From: Brachycybe producta
Lineage: Eukaryota > Arthropoda > Diplopoda > Playtdesmida > Andrognathidae
DNA: 64,000 nt
Direction of reading: 5' to 3'
NCBI GenBank assembly: GCA_036925085.1
Contig: JAUPFP010000009.1
Span: forward strand, 4,698,233-4,762,232
Made by a program: the position numbers and the translations under genes
In this document: positions 10,061 through 21,300 of the stretch, one piece after another
Numbering within the stretch: position 1 is the first letter of the stretch
Layout: each line of letters begins with the position of its first letter
Notes under the pieces: model-generated
What the model was told of the DNA's origin: nothing
Databases searched by the model: none
What the model saw: only the letters and a program-made list of their open reading frames with translations

Positions 10061-10661
10061 AAATGGGCGTGGTGTGAAACACAATATTGATTGATGGTTC
10101 CAAAATAAAATGATGTCATCTTTTCTCTTTTGTACGTATCTCTTTCTGTATTAGAGAGAGAGAGAGGAGAGAATTCTCTCTTCTTTTAGTCAGTTTTCTC
10201 CTTTGAAAACCAGTGCTGAAAACACACCCTTGAAAAAGATGTCTTCACATTGCAGGTAAATATTTCATTTTGGCATTTTATTTCTTCCCCACTGTATTTA
10301 ATTTCACTTATAATAATGATTTTTAAAGACAACAATTACAAGGTTTTATTTTTTCAGGAAATTTTTTATTTCATATTCATTTGGTTGGATTTTTTTCTTC
10401 TTTCATTCTTCTGGTTTTTAATTAATTTTATTTTGGCTTTTTGTGTGGACGGATGAAGTCCGCAATTGGCTCTATATGCTATGGTTGCGTATGCGGTCAT
10501 CAGCTGTTCTTTTTTGTTTGTCTCTTTCTGACATTTCTGACCTTGAGTTAGTTCTCTATACAACTATAGTTAAATACAATATAATTTGGGATTAAATTCC
10601 AAGAAAGATGCCTTTAATACTTGAACCCTTTCAAAAGGGTTCCAACATTAAAAAAAACCGC
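10061..10661. other. No gene recognised
   Basis: A short GA microrepeat lies at about 10152-10170. Overlapping frames of 65-68 codons lie on both strands and show no family features. There is no other structure I can name. Confidence 0.5.
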
Positions 10662-10969
10662 TTATACGTTGTACTCACACATGAGTTAAATAAATTCAAA
10701 TTAAATGTGTTTAGGTGAATTATACGGAATCCAGTTAAGGACATGAAAACCAAATAAAAATTGACTTTATTATTAATATTTTAAATTGAAATACTAAATC
10801 AATATTTTGTCAATCGTTTATATAATTATATTTAAGTATTAACTCAATATTTTTAGATTAATTAACTGAATAAATTGAATTCGACATATTGTTTGTTTGT
10901 CCTTCACAAGCCTCTGTAGAACACATTATTTAAATGCATTTAAATTATCAGGTGTATGTACTAGGCATA
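10662..10969 (+). mobile_element. TACC-ended element, copy 2
   Basis: The left end is TATACGTTGTACTCACACAT, the right end GTATGTACTAGGCATA. The interior is nearly identical to copy 1, including ACGGAATCCAGTTAAGGACA and TTGAATTCGACATATTGTTT. Confidence 0.88.
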
Positions 10970-10984
10970 AGTTGAGGGTACTCA

Positions 10985-12169
10985 ATTAAAGTTCTTTTCT
11001 AGGTTGGAACTCTACTCAGAGAGTTCAAGTTGTCAATTTTTTTTTTAATTAAATTTTTATCTTAAAACAAATGTGGCCCGGCTCCGAACGGAAACGTCAA
11101 ATTTCATGCCTTTTAAATTAATATACAATTTCAGGAAGGAAACTTAAAACTGTAACTTGAACACTCAGAAATAAGGTTGTAAGTTGTGACACAGGAAACC
11201 CCTTAGTTTTATTAGTTAAAAAGGGTATTTAAGATGGTTTATGAACAGGTGATTTTCGAACTCTTTGATTATATATTCTCTATTTTAGAAAAGGAAAATA
11301 TAATCTTATTTTGAGGGTTTAAATGTAAGTTAAGTTTTAATTAACGCAAGAACCCTGTTTAAAGGAAACAGGTTTCTGATGGAACCTGCTCAAAGGGTTC
11401 AAGTTGAAGTCAAGTGTCTAAAGTTAAAATGACTTTAAATACTCAATTTCAATGATGGAAACATAAAACTTTAACTTTGAACTCTAAAAAAAAAAAAATT
11501 ATAACACTGAAAAAAACTGATGATTTATTAATTAAATAACTTATAACAGGGTTTTGTCGGAATCTGCTTTGAGAGTTCAAGTTGAATTCATGGTGTCAAT
11601 TTTTCTACTTGAGTTTGTCCCTTAAGAATTTAACAAAAGTACTTGGAAGTTCATTGAATGCAGTTTTATCAGGAAAGGGGGGGGGAGGGTATTCAGGAGT
11701 GTTTCAAATGTCAAGGTGTTTTTTTTTTGCTGATATTTGGGTATTTTTAAGTGTCCGCTCCTAGGTAGGCTATAATCCGCAAATTGGCAAATATCTACGG
11801 CCGCCAGTAGATCCCATATACCGTGGTATTGCCTTCGGTTCCCGTATTCAAACCACAATTATCTAACCATAAATGTAATTACTACAAAAAGATTGAGACA
11901 GTCATTAAATTTTTATCACAGTCTGGTGTTTTAAGATTTCCTTGTTAATAATTGTGAAATACAGAACTCCTACATGATGTTATTATGAGGATAAATCACG
12001 CAATCATTTAGCTCTCAACGCATTTATTCAGCTTATAAGACTCATTGAGCTTTTTAGCATTTTCAAAATACTCATTTAGCTTTTAAAATACTTATCTATT
12101 TATGAATACACACTCATTTAGCTTTCGAGACTGAAATGAGGCATTTATGTCTGAAACAGGCTTTAAATA
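10985..12169. repeat. Dispersed GAGAGTTCAAG repeat and unexplained segment
   Basis: GAGAGTTCAAG or GGGTTCAAG with nearby GGAACYCTG words occurs at about 11010-11035, 11385-11410 and 11560-11590. The same motif returns at 4590, 29170-29280, 34370-34530 and 57345-57420. A GC-richer piece at 11755-11865 ends GGTTCCCGTATTCAAACCAC, which resembles a Pol III B box; I cannot assign it. The minus frame at 11622-11858 lacks family features. Confidence 0.5.
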
Positions 12170-12690
12170 AACTCACTTAGCACTTATTTAGCACTCAAGA
12201 CACTCATTTAGCACTCCACGCACTCATTTAGCACTCGAGGCTCCAGCTTTTAAGAATGACATCTATCAATGAAGATATTCATTTAGCTTTCAAAACTGAA
12301 AACAGGCTTTAAATAAACTCATTTAGCTCTGAAGGCACTCATTTAGCATTTAAGGCACTCATTTAGCATTTAAGGCACTCATTTAGCATTTAAGGCACTC
12401 ATTTAGCACCCAAGACACTCATTTAGCATTTAAGGCACTCATTTAGCACCCAAGACACTCATTTAGCATTTAAGGCACTCATTTAGCACCCAAGACACTC
12501 ATTTAGCACCCAAGACACTCATTTAGCACCCAAGACACTCATTTAGCACCCAAGACACTCATTTAGCACCCAAGACACTCATTTAGCACCCAAGACACTC
12601 ATTTAGCACTCAAGGCTTAGCTTTTAAAAATAACATCCTATCAATCAAAGCACTCATTTAGCTTTTAAAACACGCATTTAGCTTTTAGAA
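12170..12690 (+). repeat. 20-bp minisatellite
   Basis: Unit CACTCATTTAGCACCCAAGA, alternating with a variant carrying ATTTAAGG. About 15 near-perfect units run from 12318 to 12615, with degenerate copies on both sides (from about 12000). Units are contiguous, without spacers. Confidence 0.93.
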
Positions 12691-13441
12691 GGTGTAAATA
12701 ATAAATTCTTCAGTGTTAAATTAATTTTCGTTGAAAGTATCCTAGATGGTGGTTTATGATTCAAGTTTTTTACTTCTTTTGCTTGATTTAGCTTTGAAAG
12801 CTGTTTATTTAAGCAAGTTTAGCATTCAAGTTATTGATTTAGCTTCAGCCTTCAAAACCCTCATAAATTTCTCCAGACACTTGTTTAGTTATTTGAGACA
12901 CAGACATCCCATTTAATAGGACAAAACATAAGAAATTTCTTAAATAAAAGATGAAGTAAAATAGTTTTTGATTAAAAGATGATCTCTTCTGGGATTCGAA
13001 ATCCGAAATAAACTTGGGAAATCGTTTGTGTTTTGCTAAGATTGGGTCTCAGTACTTGTCAAGCTCAATATTTTCATTGTTTTCTTTCTGAAAGGTTATT
13101 GAACTTTGGCTGACATTTTTTTTTTCTCTCTCTCTCTCTCTCTTTCTCTCTTTCTACAAAATTAATCTTTTTAATTTGATCACTGTCTTTATTAAAAGAA
13201 AACAATAACTCAATTGATTGCAACAATATTTTTAAAATGTGTTTTTATTATTGTTAGTTCAGTAAGTTTTAAAGAATGTCTGTAAGGTCGGCAAGCTGTC
13301 CGTAAGACCCACGGATAAACTTAATTTGTATATTTTCTATGAGCTTCCAATAACAAAGGCTTGAATGGATTGGAAATTTGGAATATTTTTTTTCGTGTTA
13401 AAGATAGTTCATAAACAGTTTATTTTTGACCCCTGATTATT
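12691..13441. other. No gene recognised
   Basis: AT-rich sequence with a T/CT tract at 13118-13155. No open frame or dispersed repeat family is evident. Confidence 0.5.
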
Positions 13442-13560
13442 AAGGCTCGCATTTTTATGCAATATCCAGCAAATATTTTTCAATTTGTGGCCCAAGTGCC
13501 AATTTTGAAGTAACAATCATTATTTAGAGCAAGTGCAAATTATGTTTTTCTTTTTGAAAA
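13442..13560 (+). mobile_element. Fragment of the TAGGGCTCGG hAT-type element
   Basis: AAGGCTCGCATTTTTATGCA followed by CAATTTGTGGCCCAAGTGC matches the left half of the intact element at 52807-53098. The right half is missing. Confidence 0.7.
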
Positions 13561-13617
13561 CCAACAAGAAAATTAAACAAAAAGGTCTAAAAAGTAAAAC
13601 AAAATGTAATCGGGTCT

Positions 13618-13705
13618 TGTCTTGTTGGTGTAGTGGTTAGTGTCTCAGGCTCTCAGCCCATTGATAATATGTTGGTCATGGGTTCAATCCTTTGCAGTGT
13701 GAATT
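13618..13705 (+). repeat. tRNA-derived SINE-like sequence
   Basis: TTGGTGTAGTGGTTAGTGTC is a good A-box region, and GGTCATGGGTTCAATCC a good B box 48 nt later. Paired acceptor stems and a CCA-ready end are not seen. I read it as a SINE head. A body with a matching GGTCATGGGTTTGAATC box is at 59080. Confidence 0.55.
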
Positions 13706-13716
13706 ATATTTTCAAA

Positions 13717-14100
13717 CTAGTGGGGTAACTCGTCATAAATGACGGGAGCAACATTCACAGGCAATTGTGGCCAGCATTAGAATTTCTTTTCCTCCGCCCT
13801 TTTATGACGTCAGACCAAGTAACCCAATTAGAAATTGATGACGTTCATAAAAGGGCGGAGCAAAAGAAATTCTAATGCTGGGCACAATTACCTGTGATAA
13901 ACTGTAGTTTAATTTTGCTACTATTATCCCCTCCCCTTTTTATATTTGAAAGAGAAAATGAGTTTTTCATCTTCTCTGGTGTGCGCATGCGCGCCGTTTG
14001 TTCCTTTTTTACTCCTTTCATTTCAATTTCAGTTTCCCCCTCCCCCTTTCCCCTCCACGTTTCTCTCCCCCCCCCCCTTTACACTTTTTGAGCTACCCTT
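13717..14100 (-). mobile_element. Helitron-like element, copy 2, 5'-truncated
   Basis: On the minus strand the 3' end is a hairpin (one arm base changed) followed by ACCCCACTAG at 13717. Upstream lie an internal MITE, GCGCATGCGCAC and a pyrimidine/purine-rich tract, as in the other copies. The 5' third is absent; the element abuts a fold-back-family arm (GAGCTACCCTTCTAGTTTCT) at about 14085. Confidence 0.78.
13757..13895. mobile_element. MITE carried inside Helitron-like copy 2
   Basis: It runs from ACAGGCAATTGTGGCCAGCA to CACAATTACCTGT with long fold-back arms containing CATTAGAATTTCTTTTCCTC. The ends match the ACAGGCA family. A second copy sits at the same place in the Helitron-like element at 55709-56233. 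Confidence 0.8.
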
Positions 14101-14176
14101 CTAGTTTCTAAAAACACTTTCAATAAGTTTCTCTTAATTTTTCCTCTGAAAGACGACAGAATTACCAGATTTCGAG

Positions 14177-14382
14177 ACAGGCAGTTAGAAATCGGTGAGA
14201 ACTTCAGTTGGCTCCGCCATTGTTATGACGACCAGCAACTTCTAATTAGTTTGTTGTGTGGTTCGAGGTTGAAAAGGGCGGAGCATGTGACGTCAGACTA
14301 CATAACCAGCCAATTAGAAGTTGCCCGTCGTCATAACAAGGGCGGTGCTAACTGAAGTTCTTCCCGATTTCTAACTGCCTGT
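14177..14382. mobile_element. Fold-back MITE with perfect 9-bp TSD
   Basis: The element runs from ACAGGCAGTTAGAAATCGG to CTAACTGCCTGT. The flanks GATTTCGAG (14168-14176 and 14383-14391) are identical. The sequence is close to the element at 3616-3820 over its whole length, implying fairly recent spread. Confidence 0.93.
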
Positions 14383-15300
14383 GATTTCGAGTGGCAGTTT
14401 TACACTTTAAAACCACTTTAAATTAAAATAATAGATTTTCGATTGTTATTTTATTTTTCTTGACACGCATCTGTAAGCTTTTTTTTATGGATGCAGATGC
14501 GGAAGTTTCGTTTTCTAATGTTGGCGGAGTTTTTATTTTTTTTAGATTTGATTGATTTTCCTTTCCAGTTGTAACTGGTTGGTTTGGCTGACGATTTTTT
14601 TTTTTCTGTATTTAATTCTCAGAAATAAGTTTTGTTTTATTCTTTGTTCCTAAAATGTCTTGCTTATAGATTAACATTGATGTAATTTGTTTTACATATT
14701 ACATCATCATCATCATCATCATCATCATGATGTTTGTTAATTTTTCTTGTTTGTTCATCAGTGTTTATAGAAAGAAATCTATAAGCTTTACATTGGAAAA
14801 CAATGAGCTGCTATAACATTATATCTCTATTATAGCAATAAGAGAATTATAAGCCTTTAATTAAATTTAATTTTTTTTTGTAAGTATTTATTAACTATAA
14901 TTTTGATAATAACTTTGTTTTCTTATTTTTTTTAAAAAAAATTATATATATATAAAAAAAATGACGAAAAATGATGACATTGATTTGCGTCACTAATACG
15001 TTTTAAGAATAGTTTGAACATTAATTTTTATTAATAGTTCAGATAATTGCCTTGGATAGTAGGCCTACAATTTTTTTTTTAATTAACTTTTAATGCAATT
15101 TTTTCGTCAATCATTTCGTGATCAATTTTCGTGGTTTGCGTGATGTAAATTGGTCTACACATAATATTGTACACGGCATTCTTAATAATTGCTAAGTCAA
15201 AGCTAGTGCTAAACTCATAACTTAAACTGCATAGAAAAGTTGATGAGTTCAGCTCTACCTTTCACTAAGAAGTTGTTAAGAATACCGTGAATACGACCCT
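14383..15300. other. AT-rich stretch with an ATC microsatellite
   Basis: An (ATC)n tract lies at about 14703-14729, flanked by T- and A-rich runs. No gene or family repeat was identified. Confidence 0.5.
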
Positions 15301-15302
15301 TA

Positions 15303-15903
15303 TACCTTGTACACACATGAGTTAAATGAATTCAAATTAAATGTGTTTAGGTAAATTATACGGAATCCAGTTAAGGACATGAACACCAAATAAAAATTGA
15401 CTTTAATTATTAATATTTAAAAATTGAAATACTAAATCAATATTTTGTCAATAGTTTCTATTATTATATTTAAGTATTAATCTCAATATTTTCAGATTAA
15501 TTAACTGAATAAATTGAATTCGACATATTGTTTGTTTGTCCTTCGTGGAGCTCTGTAGAACACATTTATTATTTAAATGCATTTAAATTATCAGGTGTGT
15601 GTACTAGGTATAATACCTTGTATACACATGAGTTAAATGAATTCAAATTAAATGTGTTTAGGTGAATTATACGGAATCCAGTTAAGGACATGAACACCAA
15701 ATAAAAATTGACTTTATTATTAATATTTTAAAATTGAAATGCTAAATCAATATTTTGTCAATTGTTTATTTATTATTATTTAAGTATTAACTTAAATTTT
15801 GAGATTAATTAACTGAATTCGACGTATTGTTTGTTTGTCCTTCACAGAGCTCTGTAGAACACGTTTATTATTTAAATGCATTATCACGTGTGTACTAGGT
15901 ATT
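15303..15903 (+). mobile_element. TACC-ended elements, copies 3 and 4, head-to-tail
   Basis: Copy 3 (15303-15610) runs TACCTTGTACACACATGA to TCAGGTGTGTGTACTAGGTA, flanked by TA on both sides. Copy 4 (15614-about 15900) starts TACCTTGTATACACATGAG three bases later and lacks part of the right palindrome. The terminal repeats are TACCT(T/A)GTACACAC. The TA flank of copy 3 suggests a Tc1/mariner-like MITE, an inference. Confidence 0.88.
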
Positions 15904-15904
15904 A

Positions 15905-16080
15905 GGGTTGAACACACGCAGACCACTTTTGGTGGTCGATTTCGACTGTAAAAAAGTCGGGTTGTCGCCAAAATCGACCACTTTGAATAATTCTATAAAA
16001 AATACATTGCAACCATAGTTCAACCACCTGCAACTTAATTTTGCAGTCAAAACAACGACCAAAATTGGTCTGTGTGCTAA
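15905..16080. mobile_element. Small fold-back element
   Basis: ACACGCAGACCACTTTTGG at the left is complementary, with few mismatches, to CCAAAATTGGTCTGTGTGC at the right. The ~175-bp body contains further GACCA/TGGTC pairs. No target duplication was recognised. Confidence 0.55.
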
Positions 16081-16129
16081 AACCGTTAAAGTTTCACTTA
16101 AAAGTTTGAGTTTAGCTCAACATTTGACT

Positions 16130-16395
16130 TAAGCGACGATCACATTGGCAATATTTAAAGCAAGATTCACTGCATTGTTCTTGAATTTATTGCAATTGCC
16201 GATGTGATAAGACCTCTTGCAAGACTTGGAAGTGGTTTCTTGAGGAACGCTGATCTTGCACGGAATTTTTACTCGAGAAAAATAGACAGTGTCATTGAGA
16301 ATATGACCCGTAGTTCAAAGCAAATTTTACAAAGTGAATGCAAACTTTTTTTTTTAGAAACAAGAATTGTAGTTGAATTTTCTAAAATATTTTCA
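16130..16395 (-). repeat. Dispersed repeat shared with intron 1 of SLC16-B
   Basis: CGATCACATTGGCAATATTT and GCAAGATTCACTG here match, in the opposite orientation, CGATCACATTGACAATATTC and GCAAGATTCACTG at about 19140-19190. Homology continues through CTTGCAAG words for some 200 bp. Confidence 0.65.
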
Positions 16396-16600
16396 TGACA
16401 AAGTGACAAATATCTTTTAAAGTAAACTTTTTTTATGGCAGTGATCAAATTTTACGTTTTTGTTTTTCGTGGAAAATGTTTTTCTAAGTATCATAAAAAG
16501 TTTTATTTTCATAGTGTCATCATAAAATTTATTTTGGCATATACACCTACTAATTCTAGTTTCTAATATACTTTGAATTTTTCTTAAAAGTTAAAACAGT

Positions 16601-17215
16601 TATACCTAGTACACATCTGATAATTTAAATGCATTTAAATAATAAACGTTTTCTACAGAGCCCTGTGAAAGACAACTAACAATATGTCGAATTCAATTTA
16701 TTCAGTTAATAATCTGAAAATATTGAGTTAATATTTAAATATAATATAGAAACTATTGACAAAATATTGATTTAGTATTTCAATTTAAAATATTAATAAT
16801 TAAAGTCAATTTTTATTTGGGTTCATGTCCTTAACTGGATTCCGTATAATTCACCTAAACACATTTAATTTGAATTCATTTAACTCATGTGTGTATAATA
16901 CCTAGTACACACACCTGATAATTTAAATGCATTTAAATAATAAAGGTGTTCTACAGAGCCCTGTGAAAGACAACTAACAATATGTCGAATTCAATTTATT
17001 CGGTTAATAATCTGAAAATAATGAGTTAATTAACTTAAATATAATCAGATAAACTATTGACATTAAAATATTGATTTAGTATTTCAATTTAAAATATCAA
17101 TAATTAAAGTCAATTTTTATTTGGGTTCATGTCCTTAACTGGATTCTGTATAATTCACCTAAACACATTTAATTTGAATTCATTTACCTCATGTTTGTAC
17201 AAGGTACAAGGTATA
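16601..17215 (-). mobile_element. TACC-ended elements, copies 5 and 6, in tandem
   Basis: Both copies are in reverse orientation relative to 15303-15903. Copy 5 starts TATACCTAGTACACATCTGA. The junction at about 16890-16905 is CATGTGTGTATAATACCTAG, so the first copy lost a few terminal bases. Copy 6 ends in a duplicated ACAAGGTACAAGGTATA. Confidence 0.85.
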
Positions 17216-17281
17216 ACTGCTATTAAAAAGTACCTGAATTACATTTACTTAAATGCCAACTGTATAGTTACTATTGAGTTA

Positions 17282-17576
17282 TACCTAGTACACACTTGAT
17301 AATTTAAATGCATTTAAATAATAAATGTGTTCTACAGAGCCCTGTGAAGGGCAAACAAGCAATATGTCGAATTCAATTTATTCAGTTAATTAATCTGAAA
17401 ATATTGAGTTAATACTTAAATATAAACTATTGACAAAATATTAATTTAGTATTTCAATTTAAAATATTAATAATAAAGTTAATTTTTATTTGGTTCATGT
17501 CCTTAACTGGACTCCGTATAATTCACCTATACACATTTAATTTGAATTCATTTAACTCATGTGTGTACATGGTATT
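17282..17576 (-). mobile_element. TACC-ended element, copy 7
   Basis: Starts ATACCTAGTACACACTTGAT and ends CATGTGTGTACATGGTA, with the same interior as copies 5 and 6. Confidence 0.85.
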
Positions 17577-18305
17577 ACATTTACATTCGGAGTCTTTAAC
17601 TTAAATGAAGAAAGATTTTTTTTTGTCAAAGTCAAGAAGAAGAAAAAAAACAGAATAAACTTGTGACGTCAGCAGAAAAGGGGGAAAAATTCATATATAT
17701 TTTTTTTAAACACTAAACAAAAGTATACAATCCTTTTCTATTTGCTATTTAATATGTGAAAAGTGTTCTCATGTGTATTTCATGAGGTGAAAGCCGTCAC
17801 CTGTCATAAAAATAGAATTTTTTTTTAAAACATGTATTTCTTTTTTTATTTTGTATTTCCAGGTGTGTTTAAAGAAGAACTCTTTTTTTTTCTTTCTCTC
17901 TCTTTGAGATTTTTATCTCAAAATAGCAACCAAAAAAAAGTGGGAAAAAGAGAGAGGCAAATACAGAATGTTTTGACCAACCACAATGAAGTCACGACAA
18001 TCTTGGGAGTTGCGCCCACCTGAAGCTGCGATCAGAATACGAAATCATTTGACTATTATCATCATCAATCAACTACAGAAAAACTTGGCTATAAGTTTCG
18101 AAAAAAAAAGTTTTTGTGATCATTTGAAGGCGAAGATCGTAAGATCGGGATTGTCGTACGCTTTCAAGAGTCCAAGAACCTCTTTTTTTTTCCCCTGACA
18201 CCATGTCTCGTGTCGTAGAATCCATATCAAGAGCTTCGACTCATACTTCAACTTTTTCTTCCGACTTACAGATGTTTTAGAATCCAAGTCTTTTAAGTCT
18301 TAACA
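17577..18305 (+). promoter_or_regulatory. Upstream flank and probable 5' UTR of SLC16-B
   Basis: This lies between the last transposon copy and the start codon. The base composition becomes less repetitive from about 17930. Several short out-of-frame reading frames (for example 17986-18198) precede the start codon and could act as uORFs if transcribed. No TATA box or transcription start can be fixed. Confidence 0.4.
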
Positions 18306-21300
18306 ATGGTCTGTACTTCGGCATCTGCCGAAGCCGATGTTATCGCTTACCGTACAGAACTAGGAACTGTGGCGCAGGAAACGCATTCGGACCACTGTTC
18401 GATAGTGACGGAAAATGGAGACATCGTAGAGCCTCGTACTACAAACGTGGCTGTTGACGGCAACGATGCTCCTGATTTTGACAATAACGACGACACTCAG
18501 AGGATGTTGGCCACTTCTGCTACGTCGGCAGCCGTAATTGTTCCGAAACAGCCACAGCAGCAGCAGCAACAACAACAACAACAGCCGTTGTTGTCATCGA
18601 AACGAAACAGATCATCGGCTTCAATCGTTTCGGCTTATATGATGATGCGTAACGGAAGCGTGAGCAGTCGTAAGATGAGAGACGATGCAAACGAAGAGAA
18701 AACTCCGTTTGGTTCTCCGCTGTACTTCGAAGACTCGGTCGTGGTTTACGATAAGGTTCCTCCAGATGGTGGTTGGGGATGGATGGTGCTACTTGGTACT
18801 GTCATTGTCAACACACTCATTCCAGGGCTGATAAAATCGTTCGGAGTTCTGTTTGTTGAGTTCATGAACGTGTTTCAGGCGACTCCGTTCTCGGTGTCCA
18901 TAATTCCAGCTCTCACTTTTGCCCTTTATAATCTTTTAGGTAAGATTTCGTAAAGGTGATTTTTATGCTGAGAGGGTGTCACAAGATTTCTTGCAAGAAA
19001 TCAGTCAAATATTCCTGGAAATTTTGCACATTTTTTTTGCAAAAAAAAAAAAAACCAAGATCAGAATTTTCTGTAACACTGTGTTGCAAGAAACTCCTTG
19101 CAAGAGTCACCCACTCGTATTGGCAATTACGATTAATTCAAGCGCACATTCCAGTGAATCTTGCCTTGAATATTGTCAATGTGATCGCCGCATTAAACAA
19201 GCGGCTGTCACAATTACTTTGTTAAAAATAAGCAGCTACACATACTATTAAAATATGCTTTCAACTGGCACTTAATTCTCTTAAATTCTACTTTCAGCAT
19301 TCATTTATGCTTTTAATTTATGCATTTATGTGTTTAAGCATATTTAAATGTGTGCAATATGCATCTATGCTTTTAAAATTATCTTAATTATCTTAAAATA
19401 TATTTTTCATAATGAAAGTTTTTTTTTAAAAAAAATAATTTAGTTGAAATTGTATTTTTTTTAAAAAAAATTTACAATAGCAAAATTACATAAATATTTT
19501 AAATTTTCTTAAAAAATATAAAAAAATGTCGATTTAAATATTGACTCAGCTAAACAATTACCAAAAATAATAAAGTTAGCCAAAATGTGCAGTAAAACTT
19601 CTAATAGCTAGAATATATACAGTTTGAATACAGCTTTACAGAGTTTAAGAAGTAACTTAAAGAATAAATTCAATGTATATTCGAAACTAGAAAAGTAGAA
19701 TTCCAGAAAGAATTTTTAAATGATAGAATTTAATGATTTTCATTTTTAGGGCATAAAAACTGCCCTAAAAATGAAAATCATTAAGAAAGGACATCATTTT
19801 AACGTTTTCGCCAATAAAATATTTCAATAGAAATTGATATTTTCTAACTGCATTAAAAAATCTATTTTAAAAGATTTGCTTTTTTCCTCCAAAAAAATGT
19901 CCTTAAATTAATTTTGTTTATTATGTTGTTTGTCTTTTGTAAATTAGGACCAGTGGCAAGTGTCATCAGCATCAAGTTTTCGTGCCGATTTGCCACGTTC
20001 TTGGGTGGATTATCAGCGGCATTAGGACTAGCATTGAGCTACTATGCCAACAGCATTGAATATTTATATTTTAGTTATGGAATATTGGGAGGTAATTTCT
20101 ATTTAAATATATTCGAGTTTATAAGAACGGCATTTGCATATTGATGGATCATTACAAATCTGAAATTAAATTCTCATTAAATGAAGTTGAATTAGAAAGA
20201 GTTGAAATTATTTATGCAATTTTTTTTCTTTCCAACTTGGAATCCAAAATTATGCAAGCCAAGTAAGGATTTATAAGTCTGTAGAAAATGTGCCAACAAA
20301 TTTTAAAATGAAATAACTGCAGGCAAATGACTTGACATGTTTTCTTGAAATTATGCAAAATAGATTCAGCAGGTGGATATTTTTTTCACAATTTTTACAG
20401 AATGACACAAATTCTGTGGAAAATATGTAGAATCTTGTTTAGCACCTGAAATACAGAATAGTCAAGAGTTGGAGGGGCCATTTACGCCTTTAAACCCACC
20501 TGATTAATATTTTTTTTCTATTTTTCAAAAGGAATCGGAGCCGGAATGTCTTACACTCCCGGCATTTTGATTGTCGGTCAGTATTTTAGCAAGCGACGTG
20601 GTTTGGCTAACGGCATATGCGCATCGGGCAGTGCTCTCGGTTCGATCATCTTGCCACCGTTTCTGAATTACCTTTTATCAGAATACGGCCACCGAGGAGC
20701 CATACTTATAATGTGTGCTCTTGTAATGAACGTCTGCGTCGGAGCGGCTCTTTACCAACCGGTCGAACGGCATCTGATAAAGGTTCCGAGAGTTGTCGAA
20801 ATTACGAAAGAAGTGAATCGAAACCACTTCGAACGAACTTACAGCAAACCTGATAATCTAAAAGGGTTAATTCTAGATGGTGACCAGAAAAAATCGAAAA
20901 ATCTTGATAGCAACAGTCCGATTAGTTCGAAAAGAGCAGCGTTACGTAGACCTCAAAGTAATCCTCGTTTTCTTCCTGGTCTCAGTTCGGCTGCCGAAGA
21001 GGGCGATGCCTGTGAAAACTGCGCCGAAGTCGGTGGTACCTCGGCACCGAGCGTCAGCTTTATAGTCGGAGCCGGTTCAAGTCCGCAGAACGTTGCCACG
21101 ACAACCGTGACCGGTCTCGGAATGGGTTCGACATCTTCCAATCTAGCTCCAGTATTGAGTCTCCATCGTTCACCGAGCGTTGTCTCGACGATTTCTTCGG
21201 CCTCACTTGCTTACTTGAGTACCATATATCACGGCAGCACACCAGCTGCTTACCAATTGAATCAGATAGCCAGTGGTCATCGCGATTCCTTGTCCGAAAG

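Noticed and set aside
11622-11858. 78-codon minus-strand frame with a GC-richer start
   Set aside because: No recognisable domain, no splice context; the plus strand has a B-box-like motif there, so it is more likely repeat-derived.
13618-13705. Possible functional tRNA gene
   Set aside because: A- and B-box-like motifs are present but acceptor and anticodon stems do not pair convincingly, and a related B box occurs at 59098 in a SINE-like body.
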